This document shows, one piece after another, positions 16,026 to 23,533 of a stretch of 23,809 bases of DNA. This stretch comes from JADJOY01 sp964450125 (GTDB lineage: Bacteria > JADJOY01). The DNA is taken from positions 1 through 23,809 of the forward strand of contig CAYVDO010000080.1 in the NCBI GenBank assembly GCA_964450125.1. The letters run 5' to 3'. How positions within the stretch are numbered: position 1 is the first letter of the stretch; every line of letters starts with the position of its first letter. Below the pieces are notes generated by a model that had not been told where the DNA came from, searched no databases, and saw only the letters and a list, made by a program, of their open reading frames with translations. A program made the translations under genes and the position numbers.

Positions 16026-17063
16026 CCGCACACCGTGGGCGAGCGGATGGAACTGCTCGTGGGTGGCACGCACCGCATCCAGGACGGGCTGAATGCGCGA
16101 CGCGCCTTCGTCAGGCGAGGCGGGCGGAGCCTCGCTCTGCAGGCGCTGGATCACCGCGCGCACCGACTCGTCGAGTCCGTGCAGGTCGTAGCCGCCTTCG
16201 AGCACCAGCACCGTGGGGGCGCCGAGGTCGCCGGCGGCGTGGGCCAGCACCGCGGCCATCTCGGCGAACGCAGGCGCCGTGACGCCCATCCCCCCGAGTG
16301 GATCGCGCTCGTGCGGATCGAAGCCCGCCGAGACGATCATGAGGTCGGGGCGATACGCCTGCGCCACCGGGCGCACCACCTGGTGAAACGTCGCCAGGTA
16401 TTCCTCATCGCCGACTCCGCCGGGCAGCGGCACGTTGACGGTGGTGAAACGCCCTTCCCCCTTGCCGCATTCGTGGACCGAACCTGTACCCGGGTAGAAC
16501 GGGTAGCGGTGCGTCGAAAGGTAGAGGACGCTCGGATCGTCCTCGAACATGTGCTGGGTGCCGTTGCCGTGATGGACGTCCCAATCGACGATCATCACCC
16601 GGTGCTTGTGATGGACGTGACGCGCGTAGGCAGCCAGCACCGCGACGTTGTTGTAGAGACAAAAACCCATCGCGCGATCCCATTCCGCGTGATGACCGGG
16701 TGGGCGGACGAACGCGAATCCGGTGTCGATCTCGCGATCCGCGATGCGGTCGAGCAACAACAGGCCGGCGCCAGCGGCGAGCAGCGCGGCTTCGGCTGAG
16801 CCCGCGGACGTGGAGGTATCGCCGTCGAGCTGGACGTGGGCGCGGTTCGACGTGGCTTCGATGAGGTCGATGTGATCGATCTCGTGGACCCGCTCCAAGT
16901 CCTTGCGCGACGCGGGTCGCGAGGCGGTCGTCACGAGTCCCGGCACCGCGCGCGGGCCGCTCACGACCCCGCGCAGCACCTCGACACGCTCACGGCGCTC
17001 CGGGTGCCCGTGACCGGGATCATGCGCCAGGAAGAGCTCGTCGAAGACGACGCCGACCTTCAT
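16023..17063 (-). CDS. Histone deacetylase-family zinc hydrolase
   Basis: A 346-residue enzyme of the arginase/deacetylase fold (HDAC/AcuC/acetylpolyamine amidohydrolase family). It hydrolyses N-acetyl groups from acetyl-lysine or acetylated small molecules, using zinc. Visible residues are the His-His pair in RPPGHHAEWDRAMGFCLYNN (His124, His125), zinc ligands Asp162 and His164 in VDWDVHHGNGTQ, Asp249 in SAGFDPHERDPLGG and the catalytic Tyr292 in EGGYDL. The N-terminus MKVGVVFDELFLAHDPG is typical, and GGGAGGTGGGA directly before ATG 17063 is a strong ribosome site. The substrate in bacteria cannot be told. It lies 67 bp upstream of tatA on the same strand. Confidence 0.93.
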   Translation of the reverse strand: MKVGVVFDELFLAHDPGHGHPERRERVEVLRGVVSGPRAVPGLVTTASRPASRKDLERVHEIDHIDLIEATSNRAHVQLDGDTSTSAGSAEAALLAAGAGLLLLDRIADREIDTGFAFVRPPGHHAEWDRAMGFCLYNNVAVLAAYARHVHHKHRVMIVDWDVHHGNGTQHMFEDDPSVLYLSTHRYPFYPGTGSVHECGKGEGRFTTVNVPLPGGVGDEEYLATFHQVVRPVAQAYRPDLMIVSAGFDPHERDPLGGMGVTAPAFAEMAAVLAHAAGDLGAPTVLVLEGGYDLHGLDESVRAVIQRLQSEAPPASPDEGASRIQPVLDAVRATHEQFHPLAHGVR

Positions 17064-17097
17064 TCCCACCTCCCGCCGAACTGCGCGCTGAACGAGC

Positions 17098-17103
17098 AGT
17101 GTA
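17098..17103 (-). promoter_or_regulatory. Candidate -10 box for the HDAC-family gene
   Basis: TACACT (minus strand, 17103-17098; four of six matches) lies 34 nt upstream of ATG 17063, the same spacing as the candidate box of the lipoprotein gene. No good -35 box is seen. Confidence 0.3.
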
Positions 17104-17151
17104 GCGAGCGCGCACGGCGATTCCCTCCGGCGCGTTGCCGAGCGACTCGGC

Positions 17152-17973
17152 TTGACGGGATGCAGGCGCCGGTTCACGATTCCGTGCGCTGGCCTGGTCT
17201 CCCTGGCGGCAGAACTGTCCCGCATGGGCACGCGCAATTGGTGGAGCCGAAGCTGGTCACCGGCCGAGTTGCTACCCCACACCGTGGAGGAGTCGACCCT
17301 CGACGGCACCGTCACGGTCGATGCGAAGGGCAACGCGACGGTGGTCCAGATGGGACCGCACGAGCTGCGCTCGTATCGCGCGACTGCGAGCGAACCCTGG
17401 CAAGACCTCGGCTCGTTCGCCGAGGAAACGGACCCGATGCGTTCGGTGAAGATCGCTCCCGGCAGCGATGCCGACGTCCTCGTGACGTGGACGGTCTACG
17501 ACGCGTCGGGCCGGGGACTTCGCACGGTCTGGCTACGCGATGGACACCCACTCGCGCCACCCGTGACGGTGGAGGAGATCCCAACCCTCACCGCCGCGCC
17601 GGTCCCAAGCGCGGTCGATCCCGATGGGCGCGCGCTCGTGGTTTGGGTCGATGGCTACACCGTGCACGCCCGCGAGAGTACTCCCGGACAGCCGTGGTCG
17701 GCGGCCGTTCCCCATCCCGACGAGGCGGCACGGGGCGCGAGCCTCGTGGGGATGGCGCCGCTCGGCCGCGGCGAGTTTCTGGTGTCGTGGCTCGAGCGAC
17801 GCGGCAAGCACGACACGGTGTGGGCAAGCCGCTACCGCGTCGGGGGCGCCTGGGGACCCGCCGAAGCCCTCGGCGATGCATTCGGCAATTACGCGGCGCA
17901 GACGGCGGGTACGGTGATCTGGCTCGCCCCGAGCGACTCCGGGCCGGCTCTCGTCGCGCGCACCGCGAAGTAG
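17152..17973 (+). CDS. Beta-repeat (propeller-like) hypothetical protein, probably N-truncated
   Basis: 273 residues if it starts at TTG 17152; ATG 17224 is the next option. An in-frame TGA lies near 17089, so it cannot extend further. From about residue 30 it shows repeats of a Trp-rich blade: WWSRSWSPAELL, VTVDAKGNATVVQM, DVLVTWTVYDASG, DPDGRALVVWVDG, EFLVSWLE and WASRYRVGGAWGPAEALG. This pattern (a DxxGxAxVVW strand plus an R-Y-x-G-x-W-x-x-A strand) is common in large secreted repeat proteins of Proteobacteria. The sequence begins inside a blade and has no convincing signal peptide, so it may be the 3' remnant of a longer exported protein. It is divergent from the HDAC gene and convergent with PBP1A. 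Confidence 0.65.
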   Translation: MTGCRRRFTIPCAGLVSLAAELSRMGTRNWWSRSWSPAELLPHTVEESTLDGTVTVDAKGNATVVQMGPHELRSYRATASEPWQDLGSFAEETDPMRSVKIAPGSDADVLVTWTVYDASGRGLRTVWLRDGHPLAPPVTVEEIPTLTAAPVPSAVDPDGRALVVWVDGYTVHARESTPGQPWSAAVPHPDEAARGASLVGMAPLGRGEFLVSWLERRGKHDTVWASRYRVGGAWGPAEALGDAFGNYAAQTAGTVIWLAPSDSGPALVARTAK

Positions 17974-18077
17974 GCCGCAGCGATCGCTCGACCGGTTCGC
18001 CCGAGGAGACGCCCGCTCCCGAGCCCCCCCGAGCCTCGCTTCGGGCCGCCGAGAGACCAGCGGACCCCGAACCCGCC

Positions 18078-20420
18078 TCAATCCAGCCGGAAGAAGTCCG
18101 GGGTCTCGGCGCCGATGCTGTCGAGCGGCGGACGCTCGGCAGGCTCGGTGCCGGCGACGAACGGCATGTCCAGCAGGCGGCCCTCGGAGTCGGGACCGGC
18201 GAGCATGCCGGTCGAATCGTCCACCCGCGCAAGCGTGACGCCGCCGGGGATCTTGAACGGTCGCACCGGCTTGCCTTCGTGCACGGTTTGCATGAATGGA
18301 AGCCAAATCGGCAGCGCGGCGTTGCCACCGGTCTCGCCTTTGCCGAGCGAGTGGTGATCGTCGAGGCCCGTCCACACGCCGCACACCACGTCCGGCGTGT
18401 AGCCCACGAACCAAGCGTCGGTGTAGTCGTTGGTGGTGCCGGTCTTACCAGCCGCGGGGCGTCCCAGCTTGAGTGCAGCCTTGCCGGTGCCGTCCTGGAT
18501 CACCTGCGTGAGCAGATAGGTCATCAGGTACGCGACCGATGGGCTCATCGCCTGGCGCGCCTCGGGCTGGTTGTACTCGAGCGTCTTGCCGTCGCGGTCC
18601 TCGACCTTCTTGACGAAGAGCGGCTTCGCGTACACCCCACCGGCAGCGAAAGTGGAGTAAGCATTCACCACCTCGATGAGCGTCACGTCGGCGGAACCGA
18701 GCGCCGCCGTCAGGTTGTCCGCCATGGGGCTCTCGAACCCGAGCCGCGTGGCCATCGCGTGCATCTTCTTGAGGCCCACCTGCCTGAGCACCTTGATGGA
18801 GGGAATGTTGCGCGAGTCCTTGAGTGCCGCGCGCACGGTCATCGGGCCCTTGAACTCGCCGTCGTAGTTCTGCGGTCGCCACGGGCCCTGCGCGAACGAA
18901 CGGAATTCGCCGCTCTCGTCGAGCGGTGCATCGACCACGATGGTCGCGGGGGTGAAGCCGTTCTCGAGCGCGGTGGCGTAGATCACCGGCTTGAAGGCGC
19001 TGCCCGGCTGGCGGCGCGCCTGGATCGCGCGGTTGAACTGACTCGTGGCCGGATCGTAGCCGGCCACCATGGCCTTGACCTCGCGGCTCTCCGGGTCGAT
19101 CGCGAGCAGCGCGCCTTGAACCTCCGGCATCTGCTCGAGATCGAGGTCGACCGGCTTGCCCTCGACGATCTCGCCTGCTGGCTGGACCCAGATCAGATCG
19201 CCAACGCCGAGGGCTTGGGACGGTCGGCGCAGCGATCGGTGGCGGTAGTCGACCTCTGGATCGGGCGGCCGCGCCCACGACATGCCCTCGGTGCTGATGA
19301 CGCCCTCGGTCGGCCCGAGATCCACCCACACCTTGCCGGCTGCATCGTCGACCTTCTTGACGACGCCCTTGATGCGCGTGCCGATCTCGATGGGCTGGTT
19401 CTTGAGCTTGTCGAGCATCGGTGGCACGCGCTCCCAGCTCAACCGCTCGATCGCCCCCCGATACCCCATGTGCTTGTCGAGCAGCTGCAGCCCCTCGCGG
19501 ACCGCCTGACGCGCCGCCGACTGGTAGGCAGGATCGAGGGTCGTGTAGACGCTCAAGCCCTGCTCGAGGACCGTGTCGTTGCCGTACCGCTCGACGAGCA
19601 TCCGTCGCACGTGCTCCAGGAACTCGGGCGAGACCGAGGGGGGCCCGTTGGCCGCCGTGAGCGGAACCGGCTGCTTGTAGAGATTCTCCGCTTCCTCGGC
19701 GGAGACCATGGCGTTCCGCACCATCTGATCGAGGACGTAACGCTGCCTGAGCTTGGCCGCCCCGAAGTCCTGGAACGGGTTGTAGTGGCTGGGGGCCTTC
19801 GGCAGCCCGGCGATGACACTCGCCTCGACCAACGTGGCTTCCTGGATGGGCTTCCCGAAATACGACTCCCAAGCAGCGGCGACCCCATAGGCGCCGTGCC
19901 CGAGGAAGATCTGATTCAGGTAGAGCGTGAGGATCTCGTCTTTCGTGAGCCGTTTCTCGATCTGGTACGAGAGCCACCATTCCTTGAGCTTGCGTTCGAC
20001 GGTGCGCTCCGGGCTCAGAAGCAGACTCTTCACGACCTGCTGGGTGATGGTGCTGCCGCCCTGCTTCACCTCGCCGGCCTTCAGATTGGCGAGAACGGCA
20101 CGCGCGATGCTCATGAGGTCGACGCCCTTGTGCCTGTAAAAATCGGCGTCCTCGGCCGCCAGGAACGCTTGCACGACCTCCTTGGGTATCTGCTCCAACG
20201 TGACGAAGTGGCGGTGCTCCTTCGAAAGCTCACCCAGAAGCGAACCGTCGCCCGCGTAGATCCGCGTGGTCACCGGCGGCCGGTAGTCGGCGAAGGTGAT
20301 GAGCTTGGGCAGGTCGCGGGTGACGTAGCTGTAGAGGGCGAAGAGCCCGACGGCGCTGAGCAACGTGGTCAGGAACAGAAACACCCCGAACACGACCAGG
20401 AGCTTGCGGAAGAAACGCAT
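18078..20420 (-). CDS. Penicillin-binding protein 1A (bifunctional)
   Basis: A 780-residue class A PBP that polymerises lipid II and cross-links peptides in the periplasm. Residues 8-32 form the membrane anchor. The GT51 domain has AAEDADFYRHKGVD with catalytic Glu90, QGGSTITQQVVK (120-131) and YLNQIFLGHGAYGV (167-180). An OB-like insert (RIKGVVKKVDDAAGKVWVDL) lies at ~349-368. The transpeptidase domain has SAFK (Ser474, Lys477), SRN (536-538) and KTGTTND (Lys659). ATG 20420 precedes the anchor directly; the frame extends to 20732 but that part is not conserved. Length and the OB insert fit PBP1A (mrcA/ponA type) rather than PBP1B or 1C. Confidence 0.95.
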   Translation of the reverse strand: MRFFRKLLVVFGVFLFLTTLLSAVGLFALYSYVTRDLPKLITFADYRPPVTTRIYAGDGSLLGELSKEHRHFVTLEQIPKEVVQAFLAAEDADFYRHKGVDLMSIARAVLANLKAGEVKQGGSTITQQVVKSLLLSPERTVERKLKEWWLSYQIEKRLTKDEILTLYLNQIFLGHGAYGVAAAWESYFGKPIQEATLVEASVIAGLPKAPSHYNPFQDFGAAKLRQRYVLDQMVRNAMVSAEEAENLYKQPVPLTAANGPPSVSPEFLEHVRRMLVERYGNDTVLEQGLSVYTTLDPAYQSAARQAVREGLQLLDKHMGYRGAIERLSWERVPPMLDKLKNQPIEIGTRIKGVVKKVDDAAGKVWVDLGPTEGVISTEGMSWARPPDPEVDYRHRSLRRPSQALGVGDLIWVQPAGEIVEGKPVDLDLEQMPEVQGALLAIDPESREVKAMVAGYDPATSQFNRAIQARRQPGSAFKPVIYATALENGFTPATIVVDAPLDESGEFRSFAQGPWRPQNYDGEFKGPMTVRAALKDSRNIPSIKVLRQVGLKKMHAMATRLGFESPMADNLTAALGSADVTLIEVVNAYSTFAAGGVYAKPLFVKKVEDRDGKTLEYNQPEARQAMSPSVAYLMTYLLTQVIQDGTGKAALKLGRPAAGKTGTTNDYTDAWFVGYTPDVVCGVWTGLDDHHSLGKGETGGNAALPIWLPFMQTVHEGKPVRPFKIPGGVTLARVDDSTGMLAGPDSEGRLLDMPFVAGTEPAERPPLDSIGAETPDFFRLD

Positions 20421-20507
20421 GGCGGGATCGCCGTTCGAGAGTCGGTGCGCGTCCGTGTTGCGCGACGAGGAATGGCACCGGTGGCGCCAAGGACGACCGA
20501 GCGCTTG

Positions 20508-20516
20508 GTTATACCA
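20508..20516 (-). promoter_or_regulatory. Candidate extended -10 promoter for PBP1A
   Basis: On the minus strand TGGTATAAC (20516-20508) combines the extended TGn motif with TATAAC, five of six matches. Transcription would start near 20500, giving a leader of about 80 nt before ATG 20420. The absence of a clear -35 box is usual for extended -10 promoters. Confidence 0.45.
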
Positions 20517-20558
20517 GGTGAGCCGCGTGCCCGCCCGGAAGCCGCAGCGACGGACCTG

Positions 20559-20578
20559 CGCCTGCCGGGACGCAGGCG
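20559..20578. repeat. Inverted repeat in the divergent PBP1A/radC region
   Basis: A 7-bp perfect inverted repeat (20559-20565 with 20572-20578) has a 6-nt spacer and sits between the candidate PBP1A promoter and the radC start. It could be an operator or simply a chance G+C-rich palindrome. The 290-bp region shows no open frame of its own. Confidence 0.3.
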
Positions 20579-20710
20579 TCGCGGCCGCGGGGGCGCGGCG
20601 AAGGCATCGCGGGCGCCGCGACGCGCCGAAATCGCTTGCGATCACGAGCGCCTCCCCGCTCGCGCATCGCGGCACGCGCGTTGCCACGACTGCACGCGGA
20701 GGTGAATCCC

Positions 20711-21466
20711 ATGCTCGATCCCGAGCCCTCAACGGATGCGTCGCCGTCCGCCGTGCGCGCCGCTCGCTCGGTACGGCTGGGCGTGGCCCTTCCCATCGAC
20801 GAATGGCCGCGCGAGGACCGACCGCGCGAGCGGCTTCTCGATCGCGGCGCGCAGGCGCTCACCGACTCCGAGCTCCTGGCGGTGCTGATCGGTAGCGGCG
20901 GCGCGGGCCTCGGCTCCGCCGTCGACTTGGCGCGCGCGCTCGTGGTCGAGTTCGGTGACCTACGCTCGCTCGCGCGTGCCAGCGCCGGCGAGGTCTCGCG
21001 CGTCGCCGGATTGGGTCCTGCTCGCGCCGCCCGAATCCTGGCCGCGCTCGAGCTGGCGCGGCGGGTGGGCCGTCAGGCGCGAATGCCGGGACCGCGCTTT
21101 CGTTCCGGCCACGAGGTGTACCTCGCCTATCGCGAGCGTCTGATGTTCGAGAAGCGCGAGGTCTTCGTCGGCCTGATGCTCGACGGCAAAGGACGGCCGT
21201 TCCGGGAGTGGACCGTGAGCCAGGGCTCGCTCACCGCATCCCTCGTGCACCCGCGCGAGGTCTTCGAGCCTTTGATCCGCGAATCCGCGGCGGGAGTACT
21301 GCTCGTTCACAACCACCCGAGCGGAGATCCCACGCCGAGCCCCGAGGACATGGAGATCACGCGCCGCTTGCGCCAGGTGGGCGAGCTGGTCGGCATCCGC
21401 GTCGTCGATCACGTGGTGGTCGGAGAGGAGGGCTACGCCAGCCTTGCCGAGCTGGGGTGGCCGTGA
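20711..21466 (+). CDS. radC: RadC-family JAB/MPN protein
   Basis: A 251-residue protein. ATG 20711 has GGAGGTGA six bases upstream, which decides the start against the longer frame from 20636. The N-terminal part has WPREDRPRERLLDRGAQALT and SELLAVLIGSG, followed by helix-hairpin-helix motifs (EVSRVAGLGPARAARILAALEL). The C-terminal JAMM metal site is intact: HNHPSGDPTPSPED with His200, His202 and Asp213. Family members were named for DNA repair, but that role has been disputed; the metal site suggests hydrolase activity. The ssb gene lies 112 bp downstream on the same strand. Confidence 0.93.
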   Translation: MLDPEPSTDASPSAVRAARSVRLGVALPIDEWPREDRPRERLLDRGAQALTDSELLAVLIGSGGAGLGSAVDLARALVVEFGDLRSLARASAGEVSRVAGLGPARAARILAALELARRVGRQARMPGPRFRSGHEVYLAYRERLMFEKREVFVGLMLDGKGRPFREWTVSQGSLTASLVHPREVFEPLIRESAAGVLLVHNHPSGDPTPSPEDMEITRRLRQVGELVGIRVVDHVVVGEEGYASLAELGWP

Positions 21467-21546
21467 GCGGGCTCGAGGCTCGAACCTGGGGATCGAGCGT
21501 CGTCAGCAGGCCGGTCGCGCACCTGGCGAGGCGTTGCGCAGCCTGC

Positions 21547-21552
21547 TAAACC
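21547..21552 (+). promoter_or_regulatory. Weak candidate -10 box upstream of ssb
   Basis: TAAACC at 21547-21552, preceded by TGC in extended -10 spacing, lies 26 nt before the GTG start of ssb. It matches only three of six -10 bases and has no clear -35 partner. Confidence 0.2.
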
Positions 21553-21578
21553 AGCCGTCTCCACGAAGGGGGCGAGAC

Positions 21579-22049
21579 GTGACGGTCAACAAGGTGATTC
21601 TGATCGGACGCCTGGGGCGCGACCCGGAAGGGCGAGCGACCGCAGGCGGAAGCAAGGTGGTTCGGCTCAACGTCGCAACCGACGAGGTGTGGTCGGATCA
21701 ACGCGGTGAGCGCCAGAAGCGCACCGAGTGGCATCGCATCGTGGTGTTCGGCAAGACCGCGGACAACTGCGAGCGCTACCTGAAGAAGGGAAGCCAAGTC
21801 TTCGTCGAAGGCCGCCTGCAAACGCAGGAGTGGCAAGACAAGACGGGAGCCAAGCGCTACACGACCGAGATCGTGGCGCAGAACATCAAGTTCCTCGACC
21901 GCGGCGGCGAAGGCGGACCGCGCGGGGGTGGTGGCGGAGGTGGCGGCGGAGGTGGCGGGTTCGATTCGGGCCCCGGTGGCGGAGGCTACGACGATTTCGG
22001 GCCTGGTCCTGGCGGAGACGGTGGCGGCGACGACGACGTGCCGTTCTGA
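21579..22049 (+). CDS. ssb: Single-stranded DNA-binding protein
   Basis: A 156-residue protein that coats single-stranded DNA during replication, repair and recombination. GTG 21579 is preceded by AGGGGGCGAG. The OB fold spans residues ~3-110: VNKVILIGRLGRDPEGR, RLNVATDEVW, TEWHRIVVFGKTADNCERYL, KGSQVFVEGRLQTQEWQDK and EIVAQNIKFLD. Next comes a Gly-rich linker with a run of about a dozen Gly, and the acidic tip ends in DDDVPF, which binds partner proteins. All landmarks are intact. The structured repeat array begins only a few bases after its TGA, so the first hairpin may also end the ssb message. Confidence 0.96.
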   Translation: MTVNKVILIGRLGRDPEGRATAGGSKVVRLNVATDEVWSDQRGERQKRTEWHRIVVFGKTADNCERYLKKGSQVFVEGRLQTQEWQDKTGAKRYTTEIVAQNIKFLDRGGEGGPRGGGGGGGGGGGGFDSGPGGGGYDDFGPGPGGDGGGDDDVPF

Positions 22050-22055
22050 GTTCTT

Positions 22056-22151
22056 CGGGGTCTTCGTCAAGACCCCGCCCCACGAAAAGCGTCGTTTTCG
22101 TGGGGCCCCACCCCAAAGGCCGCCGCGAAAGCGGCGCGCGCCGCTGGCGCG
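22056..22151 (+). repeat. Structured repeat unit, complete copy (four adjacent hairpins)
   Basis: A 96-bp unit composed almost wholly of perfect stems in a row: 22057-22076 (8-bp stem, 4-nt loop), 22077-22106 (12-bp stem, 6-nt loop), 22121-22136 (6-bp stem, GAAA tetraloop) and 22137-22151 (6-bp stem, 3-nt loop). Only 14 nt (22107-22120) between the second and third stems are unpaired. The unit starts 7 nt after the ssb stop codon. It recurs 132 bp downstream with identical sequence as far as can be read. The design suggests a REP/BIME-like mobile repeat or a structured RNA; it encodes no plausible protein in any frame. Confidence 0.85.
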
Positions 22152-22187
22152 AGCCTCGATCCGACGAGCTTGCCGTGCCGCGTTCAT

Positions 22188-22241
22188 CGGGGTCTTCGTC
22201 AAGACCCCGCCCCACGAAAAGCGTCGTTTTCGTGGGGCCCC
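22188..22241 (+). repeat. Structured repeat unit, second copy, left part
   Basis: All 54 bases are identical to 22056-22109 and cover the first two hairpins. The shared sequence extends slightly upstream (GTTCnTC before both copies). It is cut by the N run. A 36-bp unique spacer (22152-22187) separates it from the first copy. Confidence 0.85.
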
Positions 22242-22341
22242 NNNNNNNNNNNNNNNNNNNNNNNNNNNNNNNNNNNNNNNNNNNNNNNNNNNNNNNNNNN
22301 NNNNNNNNNNNNNNNNNNNNNNNNNNNNNNNNNNNNNNNNN
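22242..22341. other. Assembly gap of exactly 100 N
   Basis: A run of exactly 100 Ns is the conventional placeholder for a gap of unknown length. It begins inside the second repeat copy and ends inside a copy of the same repeat, so the number of units and any sequence between them are unknown. Confidence 0.97.
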
Positions 22342-22383
22342 ACCCCAAAGGCCGCCGCGAAAGCGGCGCGCGCCGCTGGCGCG
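22342..22383 (+). repeat. Structured repeat unit, right part after the gap
   Basis: These 42 bases match 22110-22151, including the GAAA-tetraloop stem and the last hairpin. They may complete the second copy or belong to a later one. Beyond 22383 the sequence differs from that following the first copy. Confidence 0.85.
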
Positions 22384-22454
22384 TGACTCACGCAGCAGCC
22401 TTCGGAAGGCCGTAGCGAGCGCAGCACGGAGCGCGCTGCCACGACGCCGGCGCG
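22384..22454. other. Spacer between the repeat array and the pdxA promoter
   Basis: Together with the repeats and the gap, this is part of the 443-bp gene-free stretch 22050-22492. It holds a small hairpin at 22398-22410 (5-bp stem, 3-nt loop) and otherwise shows no gene or RNA that I can recognise. Confidence 0.5.
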
Positions 22455-22483
22455 TTGTCCGCTGGCGTGCCGGTCGCTAGCCT
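22455..22483 (+). promoter_or_regulatory. Candidate promoter for pdxA
   Basis: TTGTCC (22455-22460, four of six -35 matches) and TAGCCT (22478-22483, three of six -10 matches) are separated by exactly 17 bp. The predicted start of transcription is within a few bases of ATG 22493, so the message would be leaderless or nearly so. Confidence 0.35.
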
Positions 22484-22492
22484 CGGGGCGCC

Positions 22493-23533
22493 ATGAAGCG
22501 CGTCGAATCGTCGAGACCCGTGCGGCTCGCGATCTCCCTCGGCGATCCCGCCGGGATCGGGCCGGAGGTGACGCTGCTGGCGCTGGCGCCGAGCCGGCGT
22601 CGGCGCTATGGCCCGATCACGCCGATCGTGATCGGCGACCTCGCGATCGTGCGACGGCTGGCGCGTGAGATCACGCCCGGCCTGCACGTGGTTCGCGAGC
22701 GCGGTCAGCGGACGCTCGCTCCCAATGCGATCGCGGTGCGCGAGCTCGAACGGGATCTGGGCGCGCTGCCGCCGCCAGGGAAGCCGAGCGCCGCCGGCGC
22801 CCGCGCGGCGCTCGGCTGGTTCGAGCACGCGGTGGATCTCGCACACTCCGGGCGAGTGGATGCAGTCGTGACGGCACCGCTCAGCAAGGGTGAGGTGCAA
22901 GCCGCTGGCATCGATGGATTCATCGGTCATACCGAATGGCTCGCCGAGCGTATCGGCGCACCCGAGCCGGTGATGATGCTGGCGAACGAGCGCCTGCGCG
23001 TGGCGCTGGTCACGACCCATCTGGCACTCGAAAAGGTGCCCGCCGCGCTCAGCGCCGAGCGCATCGAGCGCACGCTCGTCGTCACCGAACGCGAGCTTCG
23101 CACCCGCTTCGGCATCGCGGCACCTCGCCTCGCCCTCGCGGCGCTCAATCCCCATGCCGGCGACGGCGGCGCAATCGGCCACGAGGAACGGGATCTGCTG
23201 CTGCCCGTGGTCCAGAAGCTCACCCGCGATGGACTTCGCATCGAGGGGCCGCTCGCCGCCGACACGCTCTTCGTCCGCGCGGTGCGGGGCGAGTTCGACG
23301 CCGTCGTGGCGCTCTACCACGATCAAGGCTTGATCCCGCTCAAGCTCTCCGGCTTCGAGACGGGTGTGAACGTCACCCTGGGCGTGGAGGTGATCCGCAC
23401 CTCGCCCGATCACGGCACAGCGTTCGAGCTGGCGGGCCGGCGACGACGCGGGCGGCCGCTCGCGACCGCGGCAAGCATGGAGCGCGCGATCGCGCTCGCC
23501 GCCAAGCTCGCGCGCCAGGCGCGTTTTACGTGA
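22493..23533 (+). CDS. pdxA: 4-hydroxythreonine-4-phosphate dehydrogenase
   Basis: A 346-residue cytoplasmic enzyme of the DXP-dependent vitamin B6 pathway, which oxidises 4-phosphohydroxy-threonine with NAD to the aminoketone used by PdxJ. Motifs are ISLGDPAGIGPEV (14-26), TAPLSKGEVQAAG (127-139), GHTEWLAE with metal-ligand His146, NPHAGDGG with His221, YHDQGLIPLK with His276 and TSPDHGTAFELAG (303-315). The usual segment after the last motif (AGKG) is replaced by an Arg-rich AGRRRRGRP, a small oddity. The PdxA/PdxA2 split cannot be judged from motifs alone. Its TGA overlaps the next start as GTGA. Confidence 0.95.
   Translation: MKRVESSRPVRLAISLGDPAGIGPEVTLLALAPSRRRRYGPITPIVIGDLAIVRRLAREITPGLHVVRERGQRTLAPNAIAVRELERDLGALPPPGKPSAAGARAALGWFEHAVDLAHSGRVDAVVTAPLSKGEVQAAGIDGFIGHTEWLAERIGAPEPVMMLANERLRVALVTTHLALEKVPAALSAERIERTLVVTERELRTRFGIAAPRLALAALNPHAGDGGAIGHEERDLLLPVVQKLTRDGLRIEGPLAADTLFVRAVRGEFDAVVALYHDQGLIPLKLSGFETGVNVTLGVEVIRTSPDHGTAFELAGRRRRGRPLATAASMERAIALAAKLARQARFT

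Noticed and set aside
17990..18077. Terminator between the beta-repeat protein and PBP1A
   Set aside because: Only a 5-bp stem with an 8-nt loop could be found, too weak to list.
16836..20705. A 1289-codon open frame on the plus strand
   Set aside because: It lies opposite PBP1A and across other real genes. Its translation is Arg/His/Glu-rich without motifs, an artefact of high third-position G+C.
21467..21578. tRNA or small RNA between radC and ssb
   Set aside because: No cloverleaf or strong stem could be drawn; the stretch is best explained as the ssb promoter and leader.
22056..22383. CRISPR array
   Set aside because: Units are 96 bp with internal hairpins, only two are visible, and no cas genes are present.
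22050..22442. Protein-coding frames through the repeats on both strands
   Set aside because: Several frames are open across the repeats and the N run, but their products are Arg/Pro-rich repeats created by the hairpin sequence.
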